Shown here: piece by piece, positions 46,130 to 58,935 of the stretch
Layout: each line of letters opens with the position of its first letter
Numbering within the stretch: the first letter of the stretch is position 1
Assembly (NCBI GenBank): GCA_009193035.1
Contig: SWDT01000089.1
Location: 1-64,000 of the forward strand
From: Halicephalobus mephisto
Lineage: Eukaryota > Nematoda > Chromadorea > Rhabditida > Panagrolaimidae
Direction of reading: 5' to 3'
Length of the DNA: 64,000 nucleotides
Notes under the pieces: model-generated
The model's database searches: none
Seen by the model: the letters and a program-made list of their open reading frames with translations, nothing else
What the model was told of the DNA's origin: nothing
Translations under genes and position numbers: made by a program

Positions 46130-46452
46130 CAACAGTCATTCAGAATGAAGCCGTCCAAAAAAGGAAAGTCCCTATGGCAATAATGATGTTTTGTATTCAG
46201 AGGCTAAAAACCCTTTCAAAATAAAATTCAAGGATAACCGTGGGTGAGAATGAGGAGGACACAATTTTATTTATTTTAGCAAGTAGTTTCAAATGCCAAT
46301 GTGTTAATTTTGTTCCTAATCCTTGAAATTGAGCCATTCTTTAGTCTTTGGACAAATGTCAGAAAAAATATCAATCCTAAACGTCTGAACAATGAATTCA
46401 TTAAGGAAATGAAATTGGCATCGACACACTTGACTAAAAAGTCGATTTTATA
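46130..46452 (+). pseudogene. Possible decayed transposase C-terminus
   Basis: Two neighbouring open segments in different frames: ESPYGNNDVLYSEAKNPFKI (to 46230) and QVVSNANVLILFLILEIEPF FSLWTNVRKNINPKRLNNEF (46281-46452). The ExxxxSLW region is vaguely like the end of Tc1/mariner transposases, and it ends 50 bp before a TA-flanked TIR array. Frame-shifted; family not established. Confidence 0.25.
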
Positions 46453-46500
46453 ATAGTTGTTTTTGGTATTGATTGGCATTCGTCAAAATTGTAATGCGCA

Positions 46501-47009
46501 TACACAAAAAGGGTAAATGGTATACAATGTATAGATATATTAGAACGGCTCTGATATATCGGATATATTACATTCAATGCACTGATATAGAAAATTTATA
46601 TCGGTACATTGAATATAATATATCCGATATATTATAGCCATTTTAGTCTACCCTTTTTTGTATATAGAGTAAAACACAAAAAGGGTAAATGGTATATAAT
46701 GTATAGATACATTAGAATGGCTCTGATATATCGGATATATTACATTCAATGCACTGATATAGAAAATTTATATCGGCACATTGAATATAACATATCGGAT
46801 ATATTAGAATCATTTTAGTCTACCCTTTTTTGTATATAGAGTAAAACATAAAAAGGGTAAATGGTATATAATGTATAGATATATTAGAACGGCTCTGATA
46901 TATCGGATATATTACATTCAATGCACTGATATAGTAAATTTATATCGGTACATTGAATATAACATATCGGATATATTAGAACCATTTTAGTCTACCCTTT
47001 TTGTGTGTA
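46501..47009. mobile_element. Three tandem 172-bp quasi-palindromic elements
   Basis: GGGTAAATGG recurs at 46511, 46683 and 46855 (period 172). Each unit is an inverted repeat: AAAAAGGGTA...ATATCGGATATATTACATT on the left, its complement ending TAGTCTACCCTTTTTTG on the right. The outer ends are TACACAAAAAGGGTA and TACCCTTTTTGTGTGTA, so TA-target MITE termini of a Tc1/mariner flavour. No coding capacity. Confidence 0.75.
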
Positions 47010-47014
47010 GTACA

Positions 47015-48010
47015 ACGTTGGAGGGCATTTCACTAACTAGTCTCATAATATTTTGTGTTTTAGCCTTAGAGAGTACTTTTCCAAAAACTAATTTTGTAGT
47101 ATAACTTATTTCAGCGATAGGGAATACTTCACCAACAATTAGTTTCATAATATTTTGTGTTTTGGTGTTAGAGAGTACTTTGCCAAAAATTAGTTCCATA
47201 ATGTTCTCTTTTGAGCATCAAAGAACACTTTTCCAAAAACTAATTTTGTAGTACAACTTGTTTTGGCATTGACAAACGCTTTACTAAAGACTAATTTTAT
47301 AGTATTTCGTGTTTTGGCATTAAAAACGCTTTGCCAAGAATTTATTTTATAGTATTTCGTATTCTGGCATCAAGAAACACTTCATCAAAAATTAATTTCA
47401 TGATATTTCGTGTTTTGATGTTAGATAACACTTTGCCAAAAATTAGTTCCATAATATTTCGTGTTTTGGCATTAAGGAACACTTTGCCAAGAATTCATTC
47501 TACAATATTACTTGTTTTAGTGTTAGAGAACACTTCGCCGAAAATTAGTTTAATAATATTTCGTGTTTTAGCTTTAAGGAACACTTCGCCAAGAATTCAT
47601 TCTACACTTTTACTTGTTTTGATATTAGAGAACACTTGGCCAAGAATTCATTCTACAATATTACTTGTTTTAGTGTTAGAGAACACTTCGCCAAGAATTA
47701 GTTTAACAATATTTCGTGTTTTGGCATTAAGGAACACTTTGCCAAGAATTAATTTCATAATATCTTGTGTTTTGGCATTAGAGAACACTTTGCCAAGAAT
47801 TAGTTCCATAATATTTAGTGTTTTGGCGTTAGAGAACATTTTGCCAAGAATTAATTTCCAGTACTAATTGATGTTAGGGAACACTGGGTCAAAAATTAAC
47901 TTTATAATATTATTTTTTTGGCATTAGGGAACACTTTGTTATGAGTTAATTTTTAATGTTTGCCCTTTTGGCATTGATTGACATTTTGCCAAAATTAATC
48001 CTATATTATC
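47015..48010. repeat. 60-bp tandem repeat, about 15 copies
   Basis: Units like GGAACACTTTGCCAAGAATT plus AATTTCATAATATTTCGTGTTTTGGCATTA. The period is a multiple of three, so a 178-codon ORF with repeating FRVLALRNTLPRI survives on the plus strand (47331-47867) and a weaker one on the minus strand; not a gene. Confidence 0.85.
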
Positions 48011-48249
48011 TTTTTTTGGCATTAGAGGACACTATGCCAAAAAACTTTAATACTTCCTTTTCTAGTATCGATCGACATTTCATCATAAGTTTAGTTTTTG
48101 GTCTTGAAACGAAATTCATTAAATTTTTGCTTTTTATTTTTAGTTCGTTTTCGTTCACAATATTAATTGACATTGGGACACAAAGCCAAACCTTATTTTT
48201 CTCACTTATTTGAAATTTCTCAAGTTTTAATGACATCACCATAATGATG

Positions 48250-48790
48250 AACTTGATCATTCTTCTCGTGAGTAATCCTCTTTAGTCGATTTTAATTTTT
48301 CCGATAAATTGTAGTTTAATCTTCTTAATGTTAAATCTTTTCTGATAAGTGAAAAAATCTTACAGTCCTGTTTAATCTATGGTTATCTTTTAACAGACCA
48401 AATTTGTGCTCTTTTTGGACTTAATCAATTGGACTTTGAAAAACTTCCTTCATTTTTTTTGTTCTTTGAAGTAACCTCCTCAGGGACCAAAACGAAACAG
48501 GTAAAATGACAGATTTTATCTCCAAAATTTTCTATTTATTTTAAATTAAAAAATTTTAAAAAATAAAGCTAGAATTTTGAATACAGTAATTAAGAACGAA
48601 ATTTATAATTTTTTTTCGTTTCTAAATTTGCAAAGATAGTCGAAAAGAGATCAAACAGGAAGCAATCCTCAAGGTTAAAGAATGAACTCCAATTGTCCGA
48701 GATACGAATCACGTGCCTAGGGTCTCCATTCAAGACCAAACAAAAACTATTCTAAAATGAGCACTTTTTGTTTGGCCTTCAATAGAAATC
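48250..48790. other. Non-repeat island between two arrays
   Basis: 48411-48500 reads as QICALFGLNQLDFEKLPSFF then LFFEVTSSGTKTKQ between a TTTTAACAG acceptor and an AAACAG|GTAAAA donor. 48610-48760 stays open for about 47 codons. Exon-like but unconnected; could be remnants of a dead gene. Confidence 0.25.
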
Positions 48791-50440
48791 ATGAGTGTGT
48801 AATTTCCACCTGGGATCCGTAAGTTTTCAAACGTGGAGTTTTCTCGGTTCCAAGTAGAAATTACATATATATAAGTTCTATTCAGAATAGATAAATCTTT
48901 AAAAGTAGGATTTTTGGTCTTAGGTGGAAATTATAGAAAATTATCTGATTTCCACTCGGGACTAAGTACATTTTCAGAAATTGGACTCTTTGATCCTGAG
49001 TGGAAATCATAGATATGTAATTTTTCTTAATTTCCACTCAGGATCAAGGAATTCAATTTCTGAAAATGTTGTACTTGGTCCTGAATGGAAATCGTAGATA
49101 TGTAGTTTTCCATAATTTCCATCTAAGATCAAGTACAAATTTAAAAAAAATTGGACTTTTTGGTCCTGAATGGAAATCATAGATATGTAATTTTTCTTAA
49201 TTTTCACTCAGGATCAACAAATCTAATTTCTGAAAATGTACTTGTTCCTGGATGGAAATCGTAGATATGTAGTTTTCCATAATTTCCACCTAAGATCAAG
49301 TACAAATTTTTCAAAAATTGGACTTTTTGGTTCTGAATGAAAATCATATGTAGTTTTCGTTTAAAACCACGTGAAAAGTCTCTGAAAATACAATTCTTCT
49401 CGCGATTTTAAATGAAAATTATATAAAAATTGTATGTATATAATTTCTACTTAAGACCGAGGAAAGTCATCAAAAACATAAATTCTTATCTGGTTCTCAG
49501 TGAGAATTATGTATAAACTTGCATGTTTATAGTTTGCATTCTAGACAGAGTGGGAGATTTAAAAAAAATTTTTTCCACGATTCTGAATGGAAATTTAAAA
49601 ATAATGATGTCTAGTTTCCATTCGGGATCAATTAAGAAGTTCTTAAAATTTCTCAAGGTCTTGAATGGAAATTATAAACATAATAATAGGTATGTAATTT
49701 CCACTTGGGACCTAGTAGGAAGTGTTTGAAATTTTTTCCACGATTCTGAATGGAAATTTAAAAATAATGATGATGTCTAGTTTCCATTCGAAATCAATTA
49801 AGAAGTTTTGAAATTTCTGAAGGTCTTGAATGGAAATTATAAACATAATAATCGGTATGTAATTTCCACTTGGGACCTAGTAGGAAGTTTTTAAAACTTT
49901 TTCATGATCTTCAATGGAAATTTAAAAATAATAATGATGTCTAGTTTCCATTTGAGACCAAGTAGGAAGTTGAAAAAAATTTTCTCATGATCTTAAGTGG
50001 AACCTATATATAAATATATATTTGTAATTTTCACTTGGGATTAAGTAAAAAATTGAGAAACTCTTCTCCATAGTCTTAAGTAGAAATTATAAACATAATG
50101 ATACATAAGTAATTTCCACTTGGGACCTAGTAGGAAGTTCTTAAAACTTTTCCATGGTCTTGAATGGAAATTATAAAAATAATGATGATGTCTAGTTTCC
50201 TTTCGAAATCAATTAAGAAGTTTTTAAAATTTCTCAAAGTCTTGAATGGAAATTTAAAAATACAATAATATTTGTGTAATTTCCATTTGGGACCTAGTGG
50301 GGAATTTTTAAAACTTTTCTCAAGGTCCCGAATGGAAATTTAAAAATATAATAATATTTGTGTAATTTCCACTTGGGACCTAGTGGGGAATTTTTAAAAC
50401 TTTTCTCAAGGTCTTGAATGGAAATTGTACCACATAATTT
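48790..50440. repeat. Degenerate 110-150-bp tandem array
   Basis: About 13 units alternating GGTCTTGAATGGAAATTATA and GTAATTTCCACTTGGGACCT, i.e. short inverted wording (GGAAATTA / TAATTTCC) within each unit. Covers the whole interval; no gene. Confidence 0.8.
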
Positions 50441-50454
50441 TACGTATTGGAAAT

Positions 50455-50570
50455 TTGACGTTGATTTTTTTGATCCGGATATAGTCAGCTTCTAACTCTT
50501 CCGCATTATGCATCCAATTTTCTTCCATCTCATCCGGAGGATAATCAGGGACGTAGGCCGGGAGGTTAAT
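50455..50570 (-). other. Coding-like segment of unknown origin
   Basis: Minus strand reads INLPAYVPDYPPDEMEENWM then HNAEELEADYIRIKKINVKF. Acidic, aromatic and unlike the AT-rich surroundings, but no canonical acceptor in front of it and no partner exons seen. Possible orphan exon. Confidence 0.3.
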
Positions 50571-51059
50571 ATTTTTTTTATTTTAAAAATACTTTTTTAA
50601 AAGTTTTTTATTTTACTGTAATTTGAGTAATTTTATTGTTGAAGTTGATTGAGTTTTTTGGGATATAAATTGTCAAATGCCAGATCCATAGTTTACGTAG
50701 TCATTTGTGCCGCCTCGCATTTCGAGCTCGTGACGTCACGTGCCAGTGCGAGTGGGTTCGGTTCCTTAAACATACAAATGCCAAAGAATTTTTTGTCTAT
50801 TTTCAAAATAGTGATTTTCGAATAAAAAAAATTTATTCAAAAATTATAAAATTCAAATAAAAAAAATTAATAAATTGTAAAATTTCGTCATAAATTTACT
50901 TTTTAAAAAATAATGTTTTTAAATAACTAATTACCTTATTCGTCTTACTGTAATTTTTAAAATTATTTTTAGCAGACTTTGAATTAAAGGAAAAAATTGT
51001 GAGGTCATTTGACATGTCGTGACTACGCTTGTCATCTTAGGCATTCAAAACAACTTTTC
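50571..51059. other. Spacer with a GTGACGTCACGTG core
   Basis: 50655-50770 is a GC-richer patch (CGAGCTCGTGACGTCACGTG) containing a palindromic CRE-like TGACGTCA overlapping an E-box CACGTG. The remainder is AT-rich. No ORF. Confidence 0.4.
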
Positions 51060-51412
51060 TTATTCATTCCTCATGTTGTCCGCAACCTGCGAAAAATACT
51101 TCTTGTAATCTGCGAGAAGAGCATTGTCCGCAACGTGCAGAAAAAAATACTGCACGCAACATGCGAAAAAACAATGTTCGCAACATGCAAAAAAAATATT
51201 GCATGCAACGTGCGAAAAAAATATTGCATGCAACATGCGGAAAAAATATTGTTCGCAATGTGCGAAAAAAATATTCCTCGCAATATGCGAAAAAAATATT
51301 GCATGCAACGTGCGAAAAAAATATTGCATGCAATGTGCGAAAAAATATTGCTTGCAATGTGCGGAATAATTTTTCGCAATTTGCATGCAATGTGCATATA
51401 GCATGTGACAAA
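51060..51412. repeat. 25-bp minisatellite, open in all six frames
   Basis: About 13 units of GCATGCAACGTGCG + AAAAAAATATT (25 bp, with variants ATGCGG, TTCGCAATG). Neither strand of the unit generates a stop in any frame, so 81-130-codon ORFs appear in all six frames; coding is therefore not implied. Confidence 0.9.
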
Positions 51413-54400
51413 TTTTTTTTATGATTTTTTGTGTAATATTTTGAAAGCTTATTGACCTTACATTAATCTGGCCTGGAATTTAGCCAGAGGCAATCTCAGT
51501 CCCTTTTTTCAACAAGACCATTTTTGTGGGAAAATTGCTAGCTTCAAAAACGCGTTGTCGTCGACGATGAAGAGAAAGCGAACAAGAAAGCCAAATAAAT
51601 GACGTGATTCAAAAAGAAAACTAACTGGCCAGTGCGAGAGAAAAAAAGTACAGAAAAGCCATGGTTCTCTGCCTCCCATTTTTGCCTTTTTTGGCATAGC
51701 TGTTCTGACGATTTTCTTTCTCTCACTGGCAACATAGCTCGCCAATAAGACTTTTTTGAGTTTGTATTTTCTATTCCTCAGAAAATTGCTTCAGGATCCA
51801 GGTTACATTCTGTGCAATTTTTTTTAACTTTTTTATAAATTTTTTTAATATTTTTTAAAAATTTTTAATAAATTTCTTTTTATAAATTTTCACTGAAATC
51901 AATTTTTTATGAATTTTTTAAATAAATTCTTCTAAAATCCATTTTTTTAAAATTAATTTTTAATTTTTTTTATAAATTTTCACTAAAATCTATTTTTTAT
52001 GAATTGTTTTTTAAATTCTACTAAAATCCATTTTTTTAAATTAATTTTTAATTTTTTATCAATAATTTCGAAATTTTTGTAATTAATATTTCGTATTTTC
52101 CAAACAATTGCCTCAGGACCTGAATTATTTTCTATAATTTTTTACCTAAAAATTTCTTATTTTTATTCAATTTTAATTTTTATATATTTTAATTTTCAAT
52201 TTAATTTAATTTTAATTTTAATTTTTATGTATTTTATTTAAATTTTTATATATTTTAATTTTCAATTTAATTTTTAATTTATTTTATTTTAATTTTATTT
52301 TTATGTATTTTAATTTTTAATTTAATTTAATTTTAATTTTTATATATTTTAATTTTCAATTTTATTTTATTTTATTTTAATTTTTAATTTTCTGTTTCTT
52401 TGTACATCGATCGAAAATCGTAGTCCATCACGTCATATATTGTTTGAAATTTGCTCTTCTCTTTCTGCTTATCTTTTTGTTTATATTTATATCCTTATCG
52501 TTCTATCACTTTTTTATTTTTATAGTTTATATTTTCTGATTTTTGAACAATTGCACAAAGGGTCAAGATTTTTATATTTTTAAAAATCCATAAATTTAGA
52601 AAAATTCCAAACTTTTTATGTATTTCAATTTTTTCTATTTTTTATGTAAATTTTTATAAATTTTAATATTTTTAAATTTTTAAATAAATTTTTATATTTT
52701 TAAAACTTTTTTATGTAAATTTTTAGTTTTTTCACTTTTTATTTTTTTATAAATTTTAATTTTTTTTAAATTTTTATATTTTTTAAATTTTATTATAAAT
52801 TTAAAAAAGATTTTTATATTTTTAATTTTTTATATATAATTTCCAATTTTAAGTTTAATTTTCTGTTTCTTAGAATATTGGCTTCAGGATCCAGGTCACA
52901 TCGTGTCATGTGTTGCTTAGGATTTAATCTTCATTTTCTCATTATTTATTTCCATTTTATGCATAATTCCTTATAAAAAAATAAAAATTAAAAAAAGAAA
53001 AAAATTAAATAAAAAATTAAGAAAAAAAGGAAATTTTTAATTTAATTTTTAAAAAAAGTAAAAATTTAAAAAAAAAGAAAAAGTTAAATTTAAAAAAAAT
53101 TTAAAATTAAAAAAAATTAAATTTAAAAAAATTTAAAATAAAAAATAAAAAAAATTTTTAAAAAAAGTTAAAACTTTTAAAAATTATAAAAAAAGAAAAA
53201 TAAAAAAAAATTTAAAAAAAGTTAAATTTAAAATAAAAAATTAAGAAAAAAGAAAAATAAAAATTCAGAGACTTTTCCAAGACTCGGGTTACTTGATGTC
53301 ATGTTTTCTTCGAGACTTGACTTTTACTTCCTTATTTTTTTTGTTTTTGATTTTTATTTTCTAGTACTTAGGAAATTAGTTCGGGATCTAAAGTCAAATT
53401 ATTTCATGTTTTTGTAATATTTATTTTGTTTTTTCGTCATCTTTAGAAATTTTCATATATAAATTTTTTTGAAATTTTCCATATATAAATTTTTTTGAAA
53501 TTTTTCATATATCAATTTTTTTGAAATTTTCCATATATCAATTGTGAAATTTTTCATACATCATTTTTTTGAAATTTTTCCATATATAAATTTTGAAGTT
53601 TTTCATATATTAATTTTTTGAAATTTTTCATATATCAATTTTTTTGAAATTTTCGATATATATAATTTTTTGAAATTATTATAATTTTTCGACTTTGATG
53701 ATTTTTATGCATTTTTCGGGATATTACTCCAGGATTTGAGTTTTTACATCATGTGTTCTTTGAGATTCAATGTTTTACGTTATTTTTGACTTTCTTAATT
53801 TCATATAATTACTAATTTGTGTGTAATTCCACGTCATGAAAAATTATAATTCACCTTTCGGAGCTTCATTTGTATTTGTAATGTGTGTCCTAGGAATGTC
53901 GATCCCATAATTGTGTTTTATTCTCTCGAACGTCATTTTTTAATTCTCTTATTTTACTTTTTAATTTTAAAAAGTTTTTGTACACAAAAATCCGAATTTT
54001 TTTATATAAAAAAAATCAAAAAATTTTATTAAAGAAAATCAAAAAATTTTATTTTAAAAAATTAAAAAAATTTTATAAAAAAATCAAAAAATTTTATTTT
54101 AAAAAATTTAAAAAATTTTATTAAAAAATCCAAATTTTTTATATAAAGAAAATCAAAAAATTTCATATAAAAAAATGAAGTAAATTTTATTTAAAAAATC
54201 CAAATTTTTTATATAAAAAAAATCAAAAAATTTTGTTAAAAAAGTTCCAAATTTTTTATACTAAAAAGTTCAAAAATTTTATATAAAAAAGTTTTCTGCA
54301 AAATTGAATGAAATTGTTTACTTTCAAATTTTTCTCAAGTGGAATCCACTCGAATTTAATTTGTAATTTTTTTTCGAAAAAAAATTGATTTTTTTATTTG

Positions 54401-54640
54401 CCAAGAAATTTTTGATGAAGTTCATGATAAAAAATTATTTTTGAAAATTGACAGACTGTCAATAAAGTTTTTTTTGATTACATTTAGGATTTTTTTTCTA
54501 TTTTAGCTAAATATACAAACAATGATTAAAATAGAATATATTTTTAAAAATATTTTTTTTGACAAATTTGATCATTTTGAACTTTTTTAAATGTGATTTT
54601 TAATTTAATTAAAAATTAGTCATTTTTAACTTTTTCGAAT
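51413..54640. other. AT-rich desert
   Basis: 51440-51780 is mixed composition, with no supported gene although minus-strand ORFs of 63-78 codons exist. 51800-54640 is A/T low complexity with local repeats (CATATATAAATTTTTTTGAA near 53450-53660). Isolated ATGTCATG-type phrases recur after CTCAGGATCCAGG. Confidence 0.6.
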
Positions 54641-54654
54641 TTTTATTTCGATTT

Positions 54655-54790
54655 TTGGACAAGTGCCGCTGGCCATTGGGAAGGTCGCGGTTTCGAGCCC
54701 GTGTCGTGCTCCAAAACCAGGTGTTGCTGATTGCGAAAAACAACGGATCCAAACGACACCATATGGAGGTGAAAACGTGGTCCCAACTCC
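54655..54790. other. tRNA-like B-box segment
   Basis: GGAAGGTCGCGGTTTCGAGCCCGTG resembles the T-arm (box B, GGTTCGAnnCC) of a tRNA or tRNA-derived SINE, but the loop is one base too long and no acceptor/D-arm partner was found. Not a functional tRNA. Confidence 0.3.
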
Positions 54791-54799
54791 GGAAAAAAT

Positions 54800-55500
54800 T
54801 ATTTTACAATAGTCGTCCCCTGCGGCATTTGCTCCCTGTTTTTCTCTTTTTTAATTTTTCCTAATTTCAAATTTCTTTTTTAAATTAATTTTTCTTACTT
54901 AATTAAGGTAGTAAGTTAATTGTAAAAAAATTAATATAAAAACGAAACAAATGAAAGATTGTACGGCATTTGTTCTCCGCTTTTTTCTTTTCGATTTTTC
55001 TTAATTTTTAAATTCTTTTTAAATTAATTACTTTACTTAATTGAGGTATTGAGTTAACTACAAAGAAATTAATATAAAAACGAAATAAATGAGAGACTGT
55101 TAGACAGATGCTCCCAGCGGCATTTTATCCCCTTTTACTCGCGTTGATTTCAAAGTTCTTTTTTTTTAAATCACTTCTTACTTAACTAAAATACCAAGTT
55201 AATTACAAAAAAATTGATATAAAAATGAAATGAATATTATGAAATAGAGGGGAGTAGTGTCACTGGGGACAAGTTTCTTGCAGCCAAAAACGACGGCTGT
55301 TAGACAAACATCCCTAGCGGCATTTTATCCCCTTTTACTCGCGTTGATTTCGAAGTTCTTTCTTTTTAAATCACTTCTTACTTAACTAAAATACCAAGTT
55401 AATTACAAAAAAATTGATATAAAAATGAAATGAATATTATGAAATAGAGGGGAGTAGTGTCGTTGGGGACAAGTTTCTTGCAGCCAAAAACTGCCCTAGG
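54800..55500. repeat. Dispersed repeat family in a local tandem cluster
   Basis: Two diverged units (54805, 54960), then two near-identical 200-bp units (GTTAGACA at 55099 and 55299). Core wording: GTCCCC[T/A]GCGGCATTTG, a T-rich block, CTTAATTAAGGTAnTAAGTTAATT, ATATAAAAACGAAA. Related copies at 19790-19950 and inverted at 61080-61600. Confidence 0.8.
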
Positions 55501-58085
55501 ATTTGTAACCCAAAGTAGCGAATAAAGACGGAAAAATATACATTAAACACACTCTTCGAAGGCCGATACTGATATCGATAATCAAGTTCTCCGATCTACC
55601 CCGGATCCATGGCTATACGTCCGTCGGTTGAACACGAGAATTTTTTTTTCGGTTGTTTACTCTTACAAAACACCACATGATGATGAATAATTTTTTTCAA
55701 ATATCATCAGGGAATCATGTATGTCGAGTTTTACACCTTGGGATTTTTTCGTCTAAATTGCCTGAGGGCTTTAGACGAATTTTTTTGATTTTTAAGATAA
55801 CGTCCCTCTGTACTGACCTATTATTCTAAATAAAAATAAGAAAATTATTAAACTTTAAATTTTCTAAAAATAAAGAATTTCGGATTTTTAAAAATAAAAA
55901 ATTCTAAATTTAAAAAAAAATAAAAATTTTGGATTTAAAAAAAAAATTAAAAATAAAAATTTTTGGATTTAAAAAAAAAATAAAATTTTAAAGTTCTTGA
56001 AAAATAAAAATTTTAATTTTTTGAAAATAAAAAATTCTAAATTAAGAAAAAAATTCTAAATTTAAAAAAAAAATAAAAAATTCTAAATTTAAAAAAAAAT
56101 AAAAATTTTTGGATTTTTTGAAAAAATAAAAATTTTGGGATTTTTTAAATTTAGACCGCGCCTCCAGAGATGAATCTCCAGGGCAGGACCTCCCACCATG
56201 AGTTTATATAAATCCACTTTTTTAAACAAAAGTTTAAATTTGTTTAAATTAAAATAATTATTTAAACTTAATAAATTTAAAATATATAACTCCTCGAATG
56301 ACATCATTCATCCGATAGGATCTTTTTTCCTGATATTCCTCTTTTTCTTGTCGTCATTTCCTTTTTTGAAGGTTGGTAAGACCTATTTTTTACCTTTAAA
56401 GAAATTATTTCTTTTAATTTATTTAAAAAAATTATTTTTTAAAATTTATTTATTTAAAAAAGTAATTTTTTAAAATTTATTTATTTAAAAAAGTAATTTT
56501 TTAAAATTTATTTATTTAAAAAAGTAATTTTTTAAAATTTATTTATTTAAAAAAGTAATTTTTAAAATTTATTTATTTAAAAAAATAATTTTTAAAATTT
56601 ATTTATTTAAAAAAATTACTTTTTTTAAATTTATTTATTTAGAAAAATCACTTTTTTAAATTTATTTTTTTAAAAAAGTAATTTTTCAAAAAAGTTTTAA
56701 TTTTTTAAAAAATAAAAAAAATTATTTTTTTAATTTATTTATTTAAAAAATTAACTTTTTAAAATTTTAATTATAATCATTTTTGTGTTTATTTGGTTTT
56801 ATTCCCCGGAACTTTTTTGTCAAAGGATTATTTTTTTTCTCGTTATGATCAAATTTTTCAGATTCCGTAATCTGACTAAAAATCACTAGAATTCACAATG
56901 GTAACAAAAAATCATTTCCTTCAAAAATTTTTTTATTTAAAAAATATAAAAAAAATTTTTCATTTAAAAATTTTTCTATTTTTAGAAATTTATTTTTAAA
57001 ATTTTTATTTTTTAAAAATTTAATTTTTTTTAAATTTTTCTATTTTAAAATTTTTCTATTTTAAAATTTTTATTTTTTAAAATTTTTATTTTTTAAATTT
57101 TTATTTTTTTAAAATTTAATTTTTTTTTTAATTTTAATTTTTTTTTATTTTTTTAAAATTTATTTTTTTAAAATTTTATTTTTTTAAAATTTTATTTTTT
57201 TAATTTTTATAAAATTTTATTTTTCTAATATTTTTAAAGAAATTTGTTCTTTTATAAAAATGAAAAATTTTTCCTTTTGAAAATTAAAAAGTTTCATTTT
57301 GAAGGTGACAATGGATTTAGTTGACATCACTTTTTTTCCTTTAAAAAATTCCAAAAATAATTTTCACACTAATGTTTATCGTTTTCTATATTCTTATTAA
57401 AAATGCCGTTTTAAAATAAAAATCCGAAAAAAATAAATGGATTTAGTTCCAAAAGTCCACGTCAGATTTGAAACATTTTAAATCCGAAACTTCAGAATTT
57501 TAAATTATTTAAAAAAAAAAATATTTTTTTAGAAATTATTTTAAAAAAATGTTTTTTTAGAAATTATTTAAAAAAATATTTTTTTAGAAATTATTTAAAA
57601 AAATATTTTTTAGAAATTATTTTTTTTAAATTATTTTTTTTAGAAATTATTTTTTTTAATTATTTTAATTTTCTTAATTTTTTAAAAATTATTTTTTTTA
57701 AATTAACTTTTTTAATAAAATTATTTTTCTTAAATATTTTTTAGAATTTTTTTAAAATTATTTTTTTCGAAAATTTTCAGATGTGGATTTTTGAAGAAAA
57801 ATTTGACGAAAATTACGAAAGTTGTTACGTAGTAATTGTATTTTGACTTTATTTAAGAAATTTGAGTAGGATATAAAATTATAAACATCAGACAGATGTA
57901 TTTTAAAATTGAATTTATTTAATTTTACCTATGTTGCAGTTTTATTAAAATTGAATGTCACAATTCTGAGTCAAATTTTGGGTTTTACGTAATAGGACAA
58001 TATTTGCAGGTTTTTTATTTTCAAAAATTTCGAATTAAAGTGAAAGGTAAAATTTATTTGCGGTTTTTGGATCAAAACATGATTT
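55501..58085. other. AT-rich desert
   Basis: 55500-55800 and 56150-56390 are mixed composition without supported genes. 55800-56150, 56400-56780, 56930-57240 and 57490-57770 are A/T low complexity (for example AAAAAAGTAATTTTTAAAATT, period about 39). Nothing else recognised. Confidence 0.6.
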
Positions 58086-58089
58086 GTAA

Positions 58090-58410
58090 GTGATGTTCTG
58101 ACGCGAAAAGTCAAATTTTTAAAAACTGGGTCCTGACGCGAAAAGTCAAATTTTTAAAAACTGGGTCTTACCGCGAAAAGTCAAATTTTTAAAAACTGGG
58201 TCCTGACGCGAAAAGTCAAATTTTACAAAACTGGGTCCTGACGCGAAAAATTCAATTTTTAAAAATTGGGTCCTGACGCGAAAAATTAAATTTTACAAAA
58301 TCCGGTCTTACCACGAAAAGTTCAATTTTTTAAAATTACATCCTACCACGAAAAGTTAAAATTCCAAAAATTGTATCTTACCGCGAAAAGTTCAATTTTT
58401 AACTCTCAAA
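58090..58410. repeat. 35-bp tandem repeat, about nine copies
   Basis: Units GGTCCTGACGCGAAAAGTCA + AATTTTTAAAAACTG with drift to CTTACCACGAAAAGTT at the 3' side. Confidence 0.85.
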
Positions 58411-58649
58411 TTCTAGCTGTTTTAAATGAACTATTGATCCTTCATCATTTGGTCTAAAATTATAAATAGCCGACAGAGTTCAAAAAACTTTAAATAAGTT
58501 CAAGTTTTTAAAGAATGTTTGTTTTAAAACTATTTTCGACATGAATTCAATGAGAACTTTATAAAGTATCAAAAACCAGGAATTTTGGAATTTCATGTTC
58601 TGATAATTTAAAAAAAATTTATTCTTTAATTTCTAAAATAATATAAAAG

Positions 58650-58935
58650 TATTAAATTTGGCAAATTTCACATTTCGCCAAAAACTTTAAATTTAGTAAA
58701 TTTCACATTTCGCCAAAGATTCGAATTTGGCGAATTTCACATTTCGCCAAAGATTCGAATTTGGCAAATTTCGCTTTCCGCCAACGATTCGAATTCGGCA
58801 AATTTCACTTTTTGTCAAAAACTTTAAATTTGACGAATTTCACATTTTGCCAAAGATTTAAAATTTGACAAATTTCACATTTCGCCAAAAACTTTAAATT
58901 TAGCAAATTTCACTTTTCGCTAAAGTTTGTTTTTT
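58650..58935. repeat. 36-bp tandem repeat with TTTCGCC cores
   Basis: About seven units of AATTTGGCGAATTTCACATT + TCGCCAAAGATTCG. Shares wording with the array at 950-1420. Confidence 0.8.

Noticed and set aside
51009..51411. Overlapping 81-130-codon ORFs on both strands
   Set aside because: All are readings of one 25-bp minisatellite that lacks stops; no start or splice context.
54655..54864. Possible tRNA gene
   Set aside because: Only a T-arm-like box is present; the loop is too long, and no acceptor stem, D-arm or anticodon arm pair up.
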